Positions 21,780-29,841 are shown, counted from the stretch's first letter. The stretch: DNA of 40,767 bases from Candidatus Kuenenia stuttgartensis (GCA_945906725.1 CAMDRI010000030.1:1-40767), one strand, 5' to 3'. The notes: a model not told the origin generated them from the letters alone. A program made the numbers and translations.

Positions 21780-24656
21780 ATGACGACGACGTTTGCACGC
21801 GAGTTTCTGGGTTGGGAGCGACCGTTGCTGGAGTCGGCGGCGGAGTGGCTCGCTCAGAAATATCCGGGGCGTGGAGAGCTTGATCTCAGCGGCGCGATTG
21901 TGGTTGTGCCGGGACGACGGGCCGGGCGGCGGTTGCTCGAATTGCTGGTGACGCGAGCGGAGAACGAGCATCAACGACTGACGCCGCCACGCATCGAAAC
22001 CCTCGGAAAACTGCCGGAAGAGCTGTATCCGTTGCAGCGAACGCTGGCGAGCGATCTCGTTCAGCAACTGACGTGGGCCAAAGTGCTTCGTGAATCGAAG
22101 CCGGACCAGTTGATGAAGATCGTTCCGCGACCTCCTGCCGACGATGACGCGCTGGCGTGGTGGGCGATGGGAACGTTGCTGTGGAGACAGCACAGCGAAC
22201 TGGCGGCCGACGGACGCGATTTCGGTGACGTCGTCAAACTCGGCCGCGATGAACCGGGAAGTGTCGAAGCACTTCGCTGGAAGGGACTGCACGCCATTCA
22301 GACGGCGTACCTGCAGAAGCTCGACGAATTGAACTTGTGGGACATGCAGAAAGCACGACTGGAAGCGATCCGGCGTCGCGAGCCTCGCACGGATCGTGAC
22401 ATCGTGCTCGTCGGCACGGTCGATATGAATCAGGCGACGCGGCAGATTCTCGATCTAGTCGCGGATCGCGTCACCGCGTTGATTGCCGCACCGCCCGGTC
22501 GAGCAGATTGGTTCGACGCGCACGGCTGCTTGTTGTCGGAGCGGTGGAGCGAGGCGCCGATCGACATTCCGTTGCAACGGATTCGCGTCTGCGAGGGACC
22601 GGCCGAGCAGGCCGAGCAGGTTGCTAGTGAGTTGTCCACGTTGGGTGCTCGATTCCGAGCCGATGAAATTGTGATCGGGCTGACGGACGAACGTCAGGGG
22701 CCGTTCGTCGAGCGGCAGCTTGCGGCGCGTGGCGTGGCGACTCGCTGGATCGAAGGGACAAAGGTGTCGGATTCCGGTCCGTGCCGCCTGTTGCTGGCGG
22801 TCGCTGAAGTTTTGGAGCGGGGACGGTACGAAGGCTTCGCGTCGCTGGTGCGGCATCCGGACCTCGATGATTGCTTGACGGGGCGAGTGAATCTGAATGC
22901 CCTCGACGAATCCTTTTGCGATCATCTTCCGTTGGGGCCGGACGTGCTGCTGTCGATTCTGGAGCTGCCCAAGGCAACACAAACTCGGAGGCGAACGGGA
23001 CGAGACGACCTGTCCCGCGAAGTGCTCCGCAATGTGCGCGAGTTGCTCGCGCCATTACAGATCGCGGCCCGACCGTTGAACGCCTGGGCTGAGCCGCTGC
23101 GAGTATGGTTGTCAACGGTCTACGGCGGCCGCGAAGTCGACGAATCGTCGCGCGAAAGCCGAGTCTTGATCGCCGCACTCATGGAGCTCAACAAGGTCAT
23201 CGACGAGCTGGCGAACGTTCCGCAGTCCGTCGCCCCTTCAGTCGCTGTGGCGGATGCGATTCGCTGTGCGGTGCGACGGATGCCCGACGAGCCTGTCCCT
23301 CCCGAATCGACGTCCGATGCAGTCGAGCTGCTCGGTTGGTTGGAGTTACCGCTGGATGACACGCCGGCAGCGATCGTAACCTCATTCAACGATGGCTTCG
23401 TGCCGACGAGCTTGAACTCTGATCTATTCCTCCCGAACGATCTGCGACGTCGGTTGGGGCTGAACGACAACGCTCGGCGATGCGCTCGCGATGCGTACGC
23501 TGTGACGTTGCTCCAACAAATGAGACGCGAGGTCTTGTGGCTAGTGGGCCGTCGCGACGCCGACGGCAATCCGCTGATCCCCAGTCGCCTGCTGTTCGCA
23601 GTCGATTCCGAACGACTTCCGGAGCGCGTATTGCGGTTGATGAATCGGGAGGGCGAGGCTCCCGCCGAGCCGGCCATGATTGCTGCCCACAATGACGTCA
23701 CGACGGCTCGGCGGTCCGCCGCGGCGGATCGCCCTCCCGGCGACGTTTGCCTCGATGTCCCACGTCCTGAATTTGTTGCCGAGTCGTTCGGCTTGACCGA
23801 GTTGCTGAAGCCGGCTCGCGAACTGACCCTCAGCGTGACCGCATTCAAGTCGTATCTCGCGTGTCCGTATCGGTACTTCCTGCGGCATGAACTGGGATTG
23901 GGTTCGCTCAACGACCACGCGGTCGAATTGGACGGACTGGCGTTCGGCAATGTGTTGCACGACGTGTTGCGGTTGTTCGGCGAGTCGGACGCTCGAGATT
24001 CCGACGACGAGAATCGCTTGCGGCTTTGTCTGCTGCGATTGCTTGACGACGTTGCGAACGAGCGATACGGATCGCGGCGTCGAGCGGCGGTGAACGTGCA
24101 GCTCAAGCAGATGGAGTCGCGGCTGGAGGTCTTCGCCACTTGGCAGTCGAAGTGGCGGCGCGACGGTTGGAAGATCGAGCATGTCGAACGCTCGATCCGC
24201 CCCGAAACGCACGATTCGCCCGCGTCGTTTCAGGCGGACGGTGTCTCTGTCTGGTTGCACGGCAGGCTGGATCGCATCGACCGCAACGAGTCGACCGGAG
24301 CCTGCGCAATCTTCGACTACAAGTCGGGGGACCGAGGGGATTCACCGGAAGAGAGTCATCGGAAGAAGGGGACCTGGATCGATCTGCAGCTCCCCTTGTA
24401 TCGGCACTTGGCCCGGAGTCTCACGTTGTCGGACGAGCCGCTCTTGGGTTACATCAACCTGCCGAAGGATTTGGCGGGAGTCGGTCATTCGCTGGCCGAA
24501 TGGTCGCCGAACGATTTGGCGGATGCGGATGAGCAGGCCAAGCAAGTCGCGCTCCGGATCGCTCGCCGCGAGTTCTGGCCGCCGACGTCACCCGCTCCGA
24601 GCCTGTTCCGCGAATTCGACGACATTTGCCAAGTCGGCGTTTTTGGTGCCGAGTGA
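21780..24656 (+). CDS. AddB-like PD-(D/E)XK nuclease with degenerate helicase region
   Basis: I chose the ATG at 21780 (958 residues); a TTG at 21663 would add 39 residues without family-like content, and neither has a clear ribosome site. The N-terminal two thirds resemble an inactive UvrD-type helicase as in AddB: IVVVPGRRAGRRLLELLV stands where a Walker loop would be, without GKT. The last third is a RecB-type nuclease: SYLACPYRYFLRHELGL at about 690, GNVLHDVL (723), LHGRLDRID (828) and FDYKSG (845), giving the Asp, Asp and Lys of PD-(D/E)XK. AddB normally has four cysteines for an iron-sulfur cluster, three near the C-terminus; only one (DICQVG) is visible here. No addA lies next to it. 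A palindromic repeat is embedded in frame at 23646-23739. It is divergent from the gene at 21653. Confidence 0.8.
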   Translation: MTTTFAREFLGWERPLLESAAEWLAQKYPGRGELDLSGAIVVVPGRRAGRRLLELLVTRAENEHQRLTPPRIETLGKLPEELYPLQRTLASDLVQQLTWAKVLRESKPDQLMKIVPRPPADDDALAWWAMGTLLWRQHSELAADGRDFGDVVKLGRDEPGSVEALRWKGLHAIQTAYLQKLDELNLWDMQKARLEAIRRREPRTDRDIVLVGTVDMNQATRQILDLVADRVTALIAAPPGRADWFDAHGCLLSERWSEAPIDIPLQRIRVCEGPAEQAEQVASELSTLGARFRADEIVIGLTDERQGPFVERQLAARGVATRWIEGTKVSDSGPCRLLLAVAEVLERGRYEGFASLVRHPDLDDCLTGRVNLNALDESFCDHLPLGPDVLLSILELPKATQTRRRTGRDDLSREVLRNVRELLAPLQIAARPLNAWAEPLRVWLSTVYGGREVDESSRESRVLIAALMELNKVIDELANVPQSVAPSVAVADAIRCAVRRMPDEPVPPESTSDAVELLGWLELPLDDTPAAIVTSFNDGFVPTSLNSDLFLPNDLRRRLGLNDNARRCARDAYAVTLLQQMRREVLWLVGRRDADGNPLIPSRLLFAVDSERLPERVLRLMNREGEAPAEPAMIAAHNDVTTARRSAAADRPPGDVCLDVPRPEFVAESFGLTELLKPARELTLSVTAFKSYLACPYRYFLRHELGLGSLNDHAVELDGLAFGNVLHDVLRLFGESDARDSDDENRLRLCLLRLLDDVANERYGSRRRAAVNVQLKQMESRLEVFATWQSKWRRDGWKIEHVERSIRPETHDSPASFQADGVSVWLHGRLDRIDRNESTGACAIFDYKSGDRGDSPEESHRKKGTWIDLQLPLYRHLARSLTLSDEPLLGYINLPKDLAGVGHSLAEWSPNDLADADEQAKQVALRIARREFWPPTSPAPSLFREFDDICQVGVFGAE
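23646..23739 (+). repeat. Palindromic repeat embedded in the nuclease coding sequence
   Basis: CGGGAGGGCGA (23646-23656) pairs with TCGCCCTCCCG (23729-23739), and CCGCCGAGCCG (23662-23672) pairs exactly with 23704-23714. The reading frame passes through it, giving REGEAPAEPA on the left arm and RRSAAADRPPGD on the right. The peptide REGEAPAEP is one I associate with repeat-derived segments in planctomycete gene calls. Confidence 0.8.
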
Positions 24657-24672
24657 AATGGAGTGACTGCGA

Positions 24673-25180
24673 ATGCATCGGGTCGCGAAGTGGCTGCCGA
24701 TTGGCGGCTTGCTGTCGTTCTTGTTCTCGCGCACGGTGACTGTGCGTTCCGAATCGCCCGATTCCGGGGCTAGGCCAGCATGTCGTATTCCCAGTCGGCG
24801 CCGTCAATCATCTTGTCGAGCGTGGCTTCCGAGGAAACGTCTTTGTCTCGTACGACTGGGGCTCGTATGTGATGTGGAAGCTCGGCCCCCGCGTGCAGAT
24901 TTCGTTGGACAGCCGCTACGAGGTCGCGTACCCCGACTGGCGGCTGGAAGAAGATCACGTGTTCTTTGAAGCTCGCGAGGGTTGGCAAGCGATCCTTACG
25001 AAATACTCGACCGACATCGTGCTGGTCCCGAACCGCCTGCTGGTCGCGTCCAAACTGAACGAGATCGACGGCTGGCGGCGAGTCTATCGAGAATCGCAAT
25101 TCGCCATGTTCGCCCGCGACGGCGTCGAGTTGGAAACGTTTGAAACGGCCGCCGATCCGCCAGAAGGGACATTCCCATGA
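24673..25180 (+). pseudogene. C-terminal remnant of a polytopic glycosyltransferase-like membrane protein
   Basis: From 24673 one frame reads MHRVAKWLPIGGLLSFLFSR, like the last membrane span of a larger protein. The frame that continues the homology is offset by one base: open from 24740, it gives IPGLGQHVVFPVGAVNHL, then GNVFVSYDWGSYVMWKLGP and VQISLDSRYEVAYPDW, ending at a stop at 25180. The GN-x-F-x-SYDWG-x-Y and ISLDSR motifs resemble the periplasmic tail of GT39-like bacterial membrane proteins (NDYNWGGYL, IDGR in relatives). The catalytic part and all other spans are absent. A shorter start at 24869 is open but would encode only the tail. It overlaps no other gene and lies 16 bases after the nuclease. 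Confidence 0.6.
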
Positions 25181-25243
25181 GTGGCCGCGCTTGCTCGGGC
25201 CCCGCCATTGACGTGACAATCACGCTGCAAACCGGAGGCGATC

Positions 25244-25741
25244 ATGAGCGATGCCCAGTTCCGTGTGCGAGTGACTAAAGACCATCTCGTCTTCAGCGCC
25301 GCGCACTTCATCACCTTCAACGGCAACATCTGCGAGCGGCTGCATGGCCACAACTGGCGCACCGCCGTCGAACTGACCGGACCGCTGGATGAGAATCGGT
25401 ACGTTTTCGACTTCATCGCTCTCCGCGACGCGATGCAGAAGATCGTCAACGAGTTGGACCATCACGTCCTGCTGCCGACGCAGCATCGCCAAATTCGAGT
25501 TCAATCCGACGAGCGTGAAGTCACCGCCACCTTCGAGGATCGCCGCTGGGTCTTCCCGCGTGAGGATTGCGTGCTGCTTCCCGTCGAGAACACAACCGCA
25601 GAAGAAATCGCCGCCTGGATCGCGACTCGACTGCGCAGCGTGATCGCGGCACAGCCTGGCGCAAACATCAGCATCATCCAAGTCGAAGTCGAAGAAAACT
25701 TCGGCCAATGGGCCATCTGTGAACTTCCCGCCGTAGGCTGA
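25244..25741 (+). CDS. 6-pyruvoyl tetrahydropterin synthase / QueD family enzyme
   Basis: The 165-residue product has the length and all key residues of the PTPS/QueD family: zinc ligands H21 (SAAHF), H34 and H36 (LHGHNW), catalytic C30 (NICERLHGH), D72 and H73 (LDHHVLL) and a VENTTAEEIA segment near residue 115. The late glutamate for pterin binding is probably E150 (VEEN). The family converts dihydroneopterin triphosphate to pyruvoyl-, carboxy- or hydroxymethyl-pterins. GGAGG precedes the ATG by six bases. Nearby mch and ATP-grasp genes suggest a role in pterin cofactor (tetrahydromethanopterin) supply, but queuosine synthesis is equally possible from sequence alone. Confidence 0.85.
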   Translation: MSDAQFRVRVTKDHLVFSAAHFITFNGNICERLHGHNWRTAVELTGPLDENRYVFDFIALRDAMQKIVNELDHHVLLPTQHRQIRVQSDEREVTATFEDRRWVFPREDCVLLPVENTTAEEIAAWIATRLRSVIAAQPGANISIIQVEVEENFGQWAICELPAVG

Positions 25742-25804
25742 TCGCCGATGTCCGAACCGCCTCGGCAGGTGATCCCGTTTTTTCATTTCAGTTCGGAATT
25801 CACC

Positions 25805-27217
25805 ATGTCACCTCGCCTCACTTCACTGGCCCTCTTGATGATGCTTGGCTCGCTGCTGATCTCGCCAGCAAACGCCCAGTTTGGTGGAGGCGGCGGTGCC
25901 GGTGGTGGCGGCTTCGGTGGCGGGCAGGGCGGAGGACAGGGTGGCGGATTCCAAGCAGCTGGCGGCATCACGATTGACGGCGACGGCGTCCTCTCGGCCT
26001 CGAAGGCGAAGACGATCTCGCCCGACGTCGCGAAGAAGCGGATGCAGGAACTCGCGAAGCAGTATCTGGCCGAAGACATCAGTCGAAGCAGTTCGTTGCG
26101 CAAGGTATCGCTCGTCCGAATGGAGCGAGCGATCGCCGAGTTACTCGAGTCCGACAAGCCGATCCCGGAGTCGATGCAGTATCTCGCCGGCTTGCAGCGC
26201 ATCGACTTCGTCTTCGTTTTTCCAGAAACGACAGACCTCGTCATCGCCGGCCCCGCCGAAGCATTCGCTCCTGATGCGAGCGGTCGAGTGATCAGCGTCG
26301 GCAGCGGCCGACCGGTGCTGCGGTTGGATGACTTGCTGGTCGCGCTGCGCACGGCGGAGCGGACTTCGCAATTCGGCTGCTCGATTGATCCGGTCGATGA
26401 ACGAGTCGCCGAGTTGCAGCGTTTCGTGAAGTCCAATTCGAGTCCCGGCTCCGCCAATTTGGCTCAGCAGCGGTTCCAGCAAATGCAGAAAATCCTCGGC
26501 GATCAGGAGGTGAAAGTCTTCGGAGTCCCCAACGACACGCACTTCGCGCGGGCCTTGGTCGAAGCCGACTATCACATGAAGCTCATCGCTATTGGCCTCG
26601 AAGACCCAAAGGTGCCGGGCCTGAGAAGTCATCTCGCGCTCGTGCAGCCGGGCACGAACACGCTCAAGCGTTGGTGGTTCATGCCTCTGTACGACTCGTT
26701 CAAGACCAGCGGCGACGGACTCGCGTTCGAGTTCTCTGGTCAACGCTGCCAACTGATGTCGCAAGAGGAACAAGCCGACGCCTTCGGTAAACGCTCCGAC
26801 GCACCGTTCACCCGGCTGAGCACGCAACTCTTTGCGAAAGGCTTTACCGAGAAATTCCCCGAGCTGACCAAACGCATGCCGATCTTTGCCGAGCTGCAAA
26901 ACTTGTTCGACATTTCAGTGCTCGTCGCGCTGATGAAGCGCGAACAACTCCCTCAAAAAGCCAAATGGCAACCTGGCCTGCTGCTCGACGACGCGAAGGT
27001 GCCGGTCCTCCGCGGCCCCGTCCCCAAGCACACGAAGTCACTGCTCAACATGAAGACGACTGGCGGCGTCGCGATCGGCCTGCTCAGCGGCGGAGTCATC
27101 ATCGACAGCCAACAGGTCATCTCGCAGGAGCGCAAGAACTCCGAAGAAGTCATCGCTCGTCGAAAAGCCGAGACACCTCCCAGCGATCTCGCCGCTAAGC
27201 GCTGGTGGTGGGATTGA
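25805..27217 (+). CDS. DUF1598 exported protein
   Basis: I start at the ATG at 25805, since it gives a clean signal peptide (MSPRLTSLALLMMLGSLLIS, cut near ANA-Q); a frame-extended ATG at 25748 would bury it. After the signal comes a Gly-rich stretch (FGGGGGAGGGGFGGG), then the DUF1598 body, a planctomycete family of unknown function. Recognisable parts are RKVSLVRMERAIAELL, the AGLQRIDFVFVFPETTDLVI segment and the FGVPNDTHFARALVEADYHMK segment at about 250-275, then HLALVQPGTNTLKRWWFMPLY. The protein is presumably periplasmic or surface-bound. It starts 63 bases after the PTPS gene stop and ends at a shared terminator with the convergent gene at 27269. Confidence 0.85.
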   Translation: MSPRLTSLALLMMLGSLLISPANAQFGGGGGAGGGGFGGGQGGGQGGGFQAAGGITIDGDGVLSASKAKTISPDVAKKRMQELAKQYLAEDISRSSSLRKVSLVRMERAIAELLESDKPIPESMQYLAGLQRIDFVFVFPETTDLVIAGPAEAFAPDASGRVISVGSGRPVLRLDDLLVALRTAERTSQFGCSIDPVDERVAELQRFVKSNSSPGSANLAQQRFQQMQKILGDQEVKVFGVPNDTHFARALVEADYHMKLIAIGLEDPKVPGLRSHLALVQPGTNTLKRWWFMPLYDSFKTSGDGLAFEFSGQRCQLMSQEEQADAFGKRSDAPFTRLSTQLFAKGFTEKFPELTKRMPIFAELQNLFDISVLVALMKREQLPQKAKWQPGLLLDDAKVPVLRGPVPKHTKSLLNMKTTGGVAIGLLSGGVIIDSQQVISQERKNSEEVIARRKAETPPSDLAAKRWWWD

Positions 27218-27225
27218 GCGTGGCG

Positions 27226-27266
27226 CACGCGGCTCGCGTGGGTTTAAATCATACGCGAGCTGCGTG
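27226..27266. terminator. Bidirectional hairpin between convergent genes
   Basis: CACGCGGCTCGCGT (27226-27239) and ACGCGAGCTGCGTG (27253-27266) pair at 13 of 14 positions around a 13-base AT-rich loop. It occupies the whole gap between the DUF1598 gene and the convergent ATP-grasp gene. Confidence 0.7.
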
Positions 27267-27268
27267 TG

Positions 27269-28207
27269 TTACGTCACAGCTTCCATCACGGCTTGTGCGA
27301 CGTCCATCCCCGTCACCTTCTCGAACGCTCGCCACCCCGGGACCGCGTTGAGTTCGATCACAAAGCCCTGACCGTCGCGATCGTACAAGATGTCGATGCC
27401 GGCAAACCGCGCACCGGTCGCCGCTGCCGCTCGCAAGGCCCAATCGGCTTCGAGGTCCGTGACGACGTGTGCCTCGCCGCGTCCGTCCCGCGACACATTC
27501 GTCCGAAAGTCGCTATCCGACACACGCCGCATTCCGCCGAGCACTCGACCATCGAGCACCAACACTCGAATATCGAACCCGCGATGTGCCACAAACCGCT
27601 GCAAGTACAATACGGCATCGAGCCGCTCCAACGTCCGGAACGTCCGCAGCGCGAGGTCTGGATCGCTGACTCGCAAAATCCCGCGTCCCTCCGAACCAAA
27701 GATCGGCTTCACAACAACGTCACCGCCGAGCCGCTCAAACGCCGCGAGCGCATCGTCGGAATTCTCGCACACCACCGTCGCCGGCACCGGCAGTCCTTCC
27801 GCTTCGAGCTTTGCCGTCGTCAAATATTTATCCACCGCACACTCGACCGACTTCGGCGAATTGAGCACCGTCACGCCCCGCGATTCCAACCGCGCGAGCA
27901 CATCCATCCGATAAACGACTTGCTCCAGTGACCCCGGCGGCATTGTCCGAATGATGACCGCATCAAACGTCGCGAGGTCCACGTCTTGAGCGAGACACTT
28001 GCCAAGTTCCCTCTCCCCCTGGGAGAGGGCTAGGGTGAGGGAACCAACCGTCGTTTGACTCTCGCTGTGGTCAACCGACCGCATCCCACATGCCGCAACA
28101 ATCCGAGGAAACTCCAGCCGCACGACCTCGTGCCCCAGTTCGCCTCCGGCTCGCTGCAGTTCGCGCACGTACCAACTGTCAGAATTGCCGAGCACACCGA
28201 TCCGCAT
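27269..28207 (-). CDS. RimK-like ATP-grasp ligase, ORF5-type of the tetrahydromethanopterin pathway
   Basis: The 312-residue product has ATP-grasp features: VDKYLTTAKLEAEGLPVPAT (about 129-148), GGDVVVKPIFGSEGRGI at 164-180, LYLQRFV, FDIRVLVLDG and IDILYDRDGQGFVIELNAVPGW near 275-296, with the metal-binding E and N. RimK-like enzymes add glutamate or a similar group to a carboxylate. GGAGG lies seven bases before the ATG, and the gene follows mch by 17 bases. The order mch then ATP-grasp matches mch-orf5 in Methylobacterium, where orf5 is linked to making the tetrahydromethanopterin cofactor. A repeat-derived segment (SLTLALSQGERE, residues 56-67) is spliced into the N-terminal domain; the rest looks intact. 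Confidence 0.8.
   Translation of the reverse strand: MRIGVLGNSDSWYVRELQRAGGELGHEVVRLEFPRIVAACGMRSVDHSESQTTVGSLTLALSQGERELGKCLAQDVDLATFDAVIIRTMPPGSLEQVVYRMDVLARLESRGVTVLNSPKSVECAVDKYLTTAKLEAEGLPVPATVVCENSDDALAAFERLGGDVVVKPIFGSEGRGILRVSDPDLALRTFRTLERLDAVLYLQRFVAHRGFDIRVLVLDGRVLGGMRRVSDSDFRTNVSRDGRGEAHVVTDLEADWALRAAAATGARFAGIDILYDRDGQGFVIELNAVPGWRAFEKVTGMDVAQAVMEAVT
28007..28043 (-). repeat. Palindromic repeat embedded in the ATP-grasp gene
   Basis: CCCTCTCCC (28009-28017) pairs exactly with 28021-28029, and TTCCCTC (28007-28013) with GAGGGAA (28037-28043). On the coding strand it encodes SLTLALSQGERE, a peptide I know as a signature of a widespread bacterial intergenic repeat. Confidence 0.85.
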
Positions 28208-28224
28208 CGTGCCGCCTCCCCAGC

Positions 28225-29175
28225 TCAGATGCCGAATGAACGCCGCAAGACATCCGGCGCGACCTGCCCGAAGGAATGCACTCGTCCCGTGTCGAGATTC
28301 TGGAACACGACTTCCGCCGGGCTGAAGAGATGCGGGTCGATCTTGTAGAAGTCCCGCCCCGCTTCCTCGAAGATGTCGGCAAATGGTTTGCCATGTGCGG
28401 CCGAACCGCTTGACGGTACTTGAGGACCGATTGCCGCGATCGACTCATCATCGCCGCGCACCATCAATGTCACTCGGCCGCCGTACAAGATCGCGTCGTT
28501 CGTCCGTCCGATCCCCGCGAAGTCGTCCTTCGCCACCGGAGGCAGCGGTGCGATGCCAACCGCCGATCGCACACGCCAGACGTCGAAGCCCAGCTCGAAC
28601 AACTTGTGCAACGATGTCTCGACCGAGCGGGCCACCACCTGAAAGTTGCCGGCGACGCTCGCCGTGCGTGCCGCCAGAAGCACGGTCATTTTCGCCGGCA
28701 CTCCGGTTTTCTCCGCGATCAAAGCGAAAACCTCGGCCGTCGGCAGCTTGCCGGTTTCGAGTACGCCGACCGCGTGAGACGGCGACTCGCGGTAATCCAA
28801 TTTGTGGAACAACTCTTCGCGAGCCGCCGCCGCTCGCATCGCTCCGGAACCCATCGCGAAGAACTTGCCGACGCTGATCTGCCACCCCGCATATTGGCTC
28901 AGCAGACAAGCCTCGACTGGCCAGTCGGTGATGACTTGCACGTGAGGCCAAGCGATCTCGCCGATCGCTCCGGGCACGATCCGCACTTCACCCAGCCCCG
29001 ACAGACACACTTCGGCAAGAAATCGCCCGGCTTCGAGACTCCCTTCGGCCTTCACGCCGAGATCGACGATCTGACCGCCGTTGTCGAGTTCCACCAAGGT
29101 GCCGCGCAGATCACCTATCAGCGGCAACATCGGCTGGACGAATTCATTCGCACGCTTGTTTAGCATCACTGACAT
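28225..29175 (-). CDS. mch: Methenyltetrahydromethanopterin cyclohydrolase
   Basis: The 316-residue product matches Mch in length and sequence. Visible family features are LNKRANEFVQPML at the start, the QYAGWQISVGKFFAMGSGAMRA core at about 94-115, the SVAGNFQVVARSVETSLHKL segment and DFAGIGRTNDAILYGGRV near 224-241. The enzyme hydrolyses methenyl-H4MPT to formyl-H4MPT in the cytoplasm, a step of formaldehyde oxidation or detoxification; planctomycetes are known to carry these genes. The first two candidate ATGs are nine bases apart; the upstream AAGAAAG favours the longer form. It is first in a two-gene unit with the ATP-grasp gene at 27269. The other C1 genes (fae, mtdB, fhc) are not in the window. 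Confidence 0.9.
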   Translation of the reverse strand: MSVMLNKRANEFVQPMLPLIGDLRGTLVELDNGGQIVDLGVKAEGSLEAGRFLAEVCLSGLGEVRIVPGAIGEIAWPHVQVITDWPVEACLLSQYAGWQISVGKFFAMGSGAMRAAAAREELFHKLDYRESPSHAVGVLETGKLPTAEVFALIAEKTGVPAKMTVLLAARTASVAGNFQVVARSVETSLHKLFELGFDVWRVRSAVGIAPLPPVAKDDFAGIGRTNDAILYGGRVTLMVRGDDESIAAIGPQVPSSGSAAHGKPFADIFEEAGRDFYKIDPHLFSPAEVVFQNLDTGRVHSFGQVAPDVLRRSFGI

Positions 29176-29202
29176 GCTGTTTCTTTCTTGGCGTGCCGAA
29201 AA

Positions 29203-29296
29203 AAATAACCCGAAGCGTAAGCGAAGGCGAGCGTTTTACACGCCCTCCATCAACGTCGCTTAGAGTTCCCGCCCTCGCTGAGGCTTCGGGTTATTT
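29203..29296 (-). terminator. Palindromic element D acting as an intrinsic terminator
   Basis: Arms 29203-29229 and 29270-29296 pair at 24 of 27 positions (AAATAACCCGAAGC ends). Read on the minus strand, the second arm runs straight into a seven-T tract, the layout of an intrinsic terminator. The stop codon of the gene at 29291 lies within the outer stem. The core differs from units A-C but has the same CCCGA(A/C)GCG style. Confidence 0.75.
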
Positions 29297-29839
29297 GGAC
29301 ACTTTCTTCTTCACGAACGCCGGCAACCCCTGCGGCTGAAATCGCAGACGAATCTCTTCTTGGCAGCAATCGCACGGCTTGAGTTCGTACATCGCGATCG
29401 AGCAGATGTCGCACCAGTAATCCATGTATTGCCGAATCCCCTTCTCGTCGAACGCGAACACCATCTGCACCTGCAAGTACGGAGCGGCTTTCTGTCGCGA
29501 ACCGACCAGATCGACCCGACGATCCCGCAATCGCTCATCCTGGTAGAACACTCGGCCGCGCCAGTCCGGGACGATCGGAACTAACTCCCCATCGTCGGTT
29601 TCCAAGACGACCTGTGCTTTGAACTCGTCCGCCACTTTCACGCCGCGACGTTTCATAGCCTCTTGCAGAATCACGACCTTGCCGCTGAAGAGTTCTTTCG
29701 GAGCATCGTCCTTGACTTTCGCGACGCTCGTTTTCGAAGTCGTCTTGTCCACAATCGGCGAAGACGCCGGCTCTTGCGCGAGGCACCACGCCAGAGCGAG
29801 CAGCGCGACTAACAGACCGACAATCCAACGACTCCACAT
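29291..29839 (-). CDS. Exported cysteine-rich protein of unknown function
   Basis: The 182-residue product starts with a signal sequence (MWSRWIVGLLVALLALAWC); the cysteine at 19 could make it a lipoprotein, but the site is not a clean lipobox. The mature part has a domain around SGKVVILQEAMKRRGVKV and ends with four close cysteines, CDIC (about 143-146) and CDCC (about 157-160), which could bind zinc or another metal. I recognise no family. The gene begins two bases after the stop of the exported protein at 29842, so they are very likely co-translated. The stop lies in the terminator stem at 29203-29296. Confidence 0.8.
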   Translation of the reverse strand: MWSRWIVGLLVALLALAWCLAQEPASSPIVDKTTSKTSVAKVKDDAPKELFSGKVVILQEAMKRRGVKVADEFKAQVVLETDDGELVPIVPDWRGRVFYQDERLRDRRVDLVGSRQKAAPYLQVQMVFAFDEKGIRQYMDYWCDICSIAMYELKPCDCCQEEIRLRFQPQGLPAFVKKKVSK

Positions 29840-29841
29840 GG

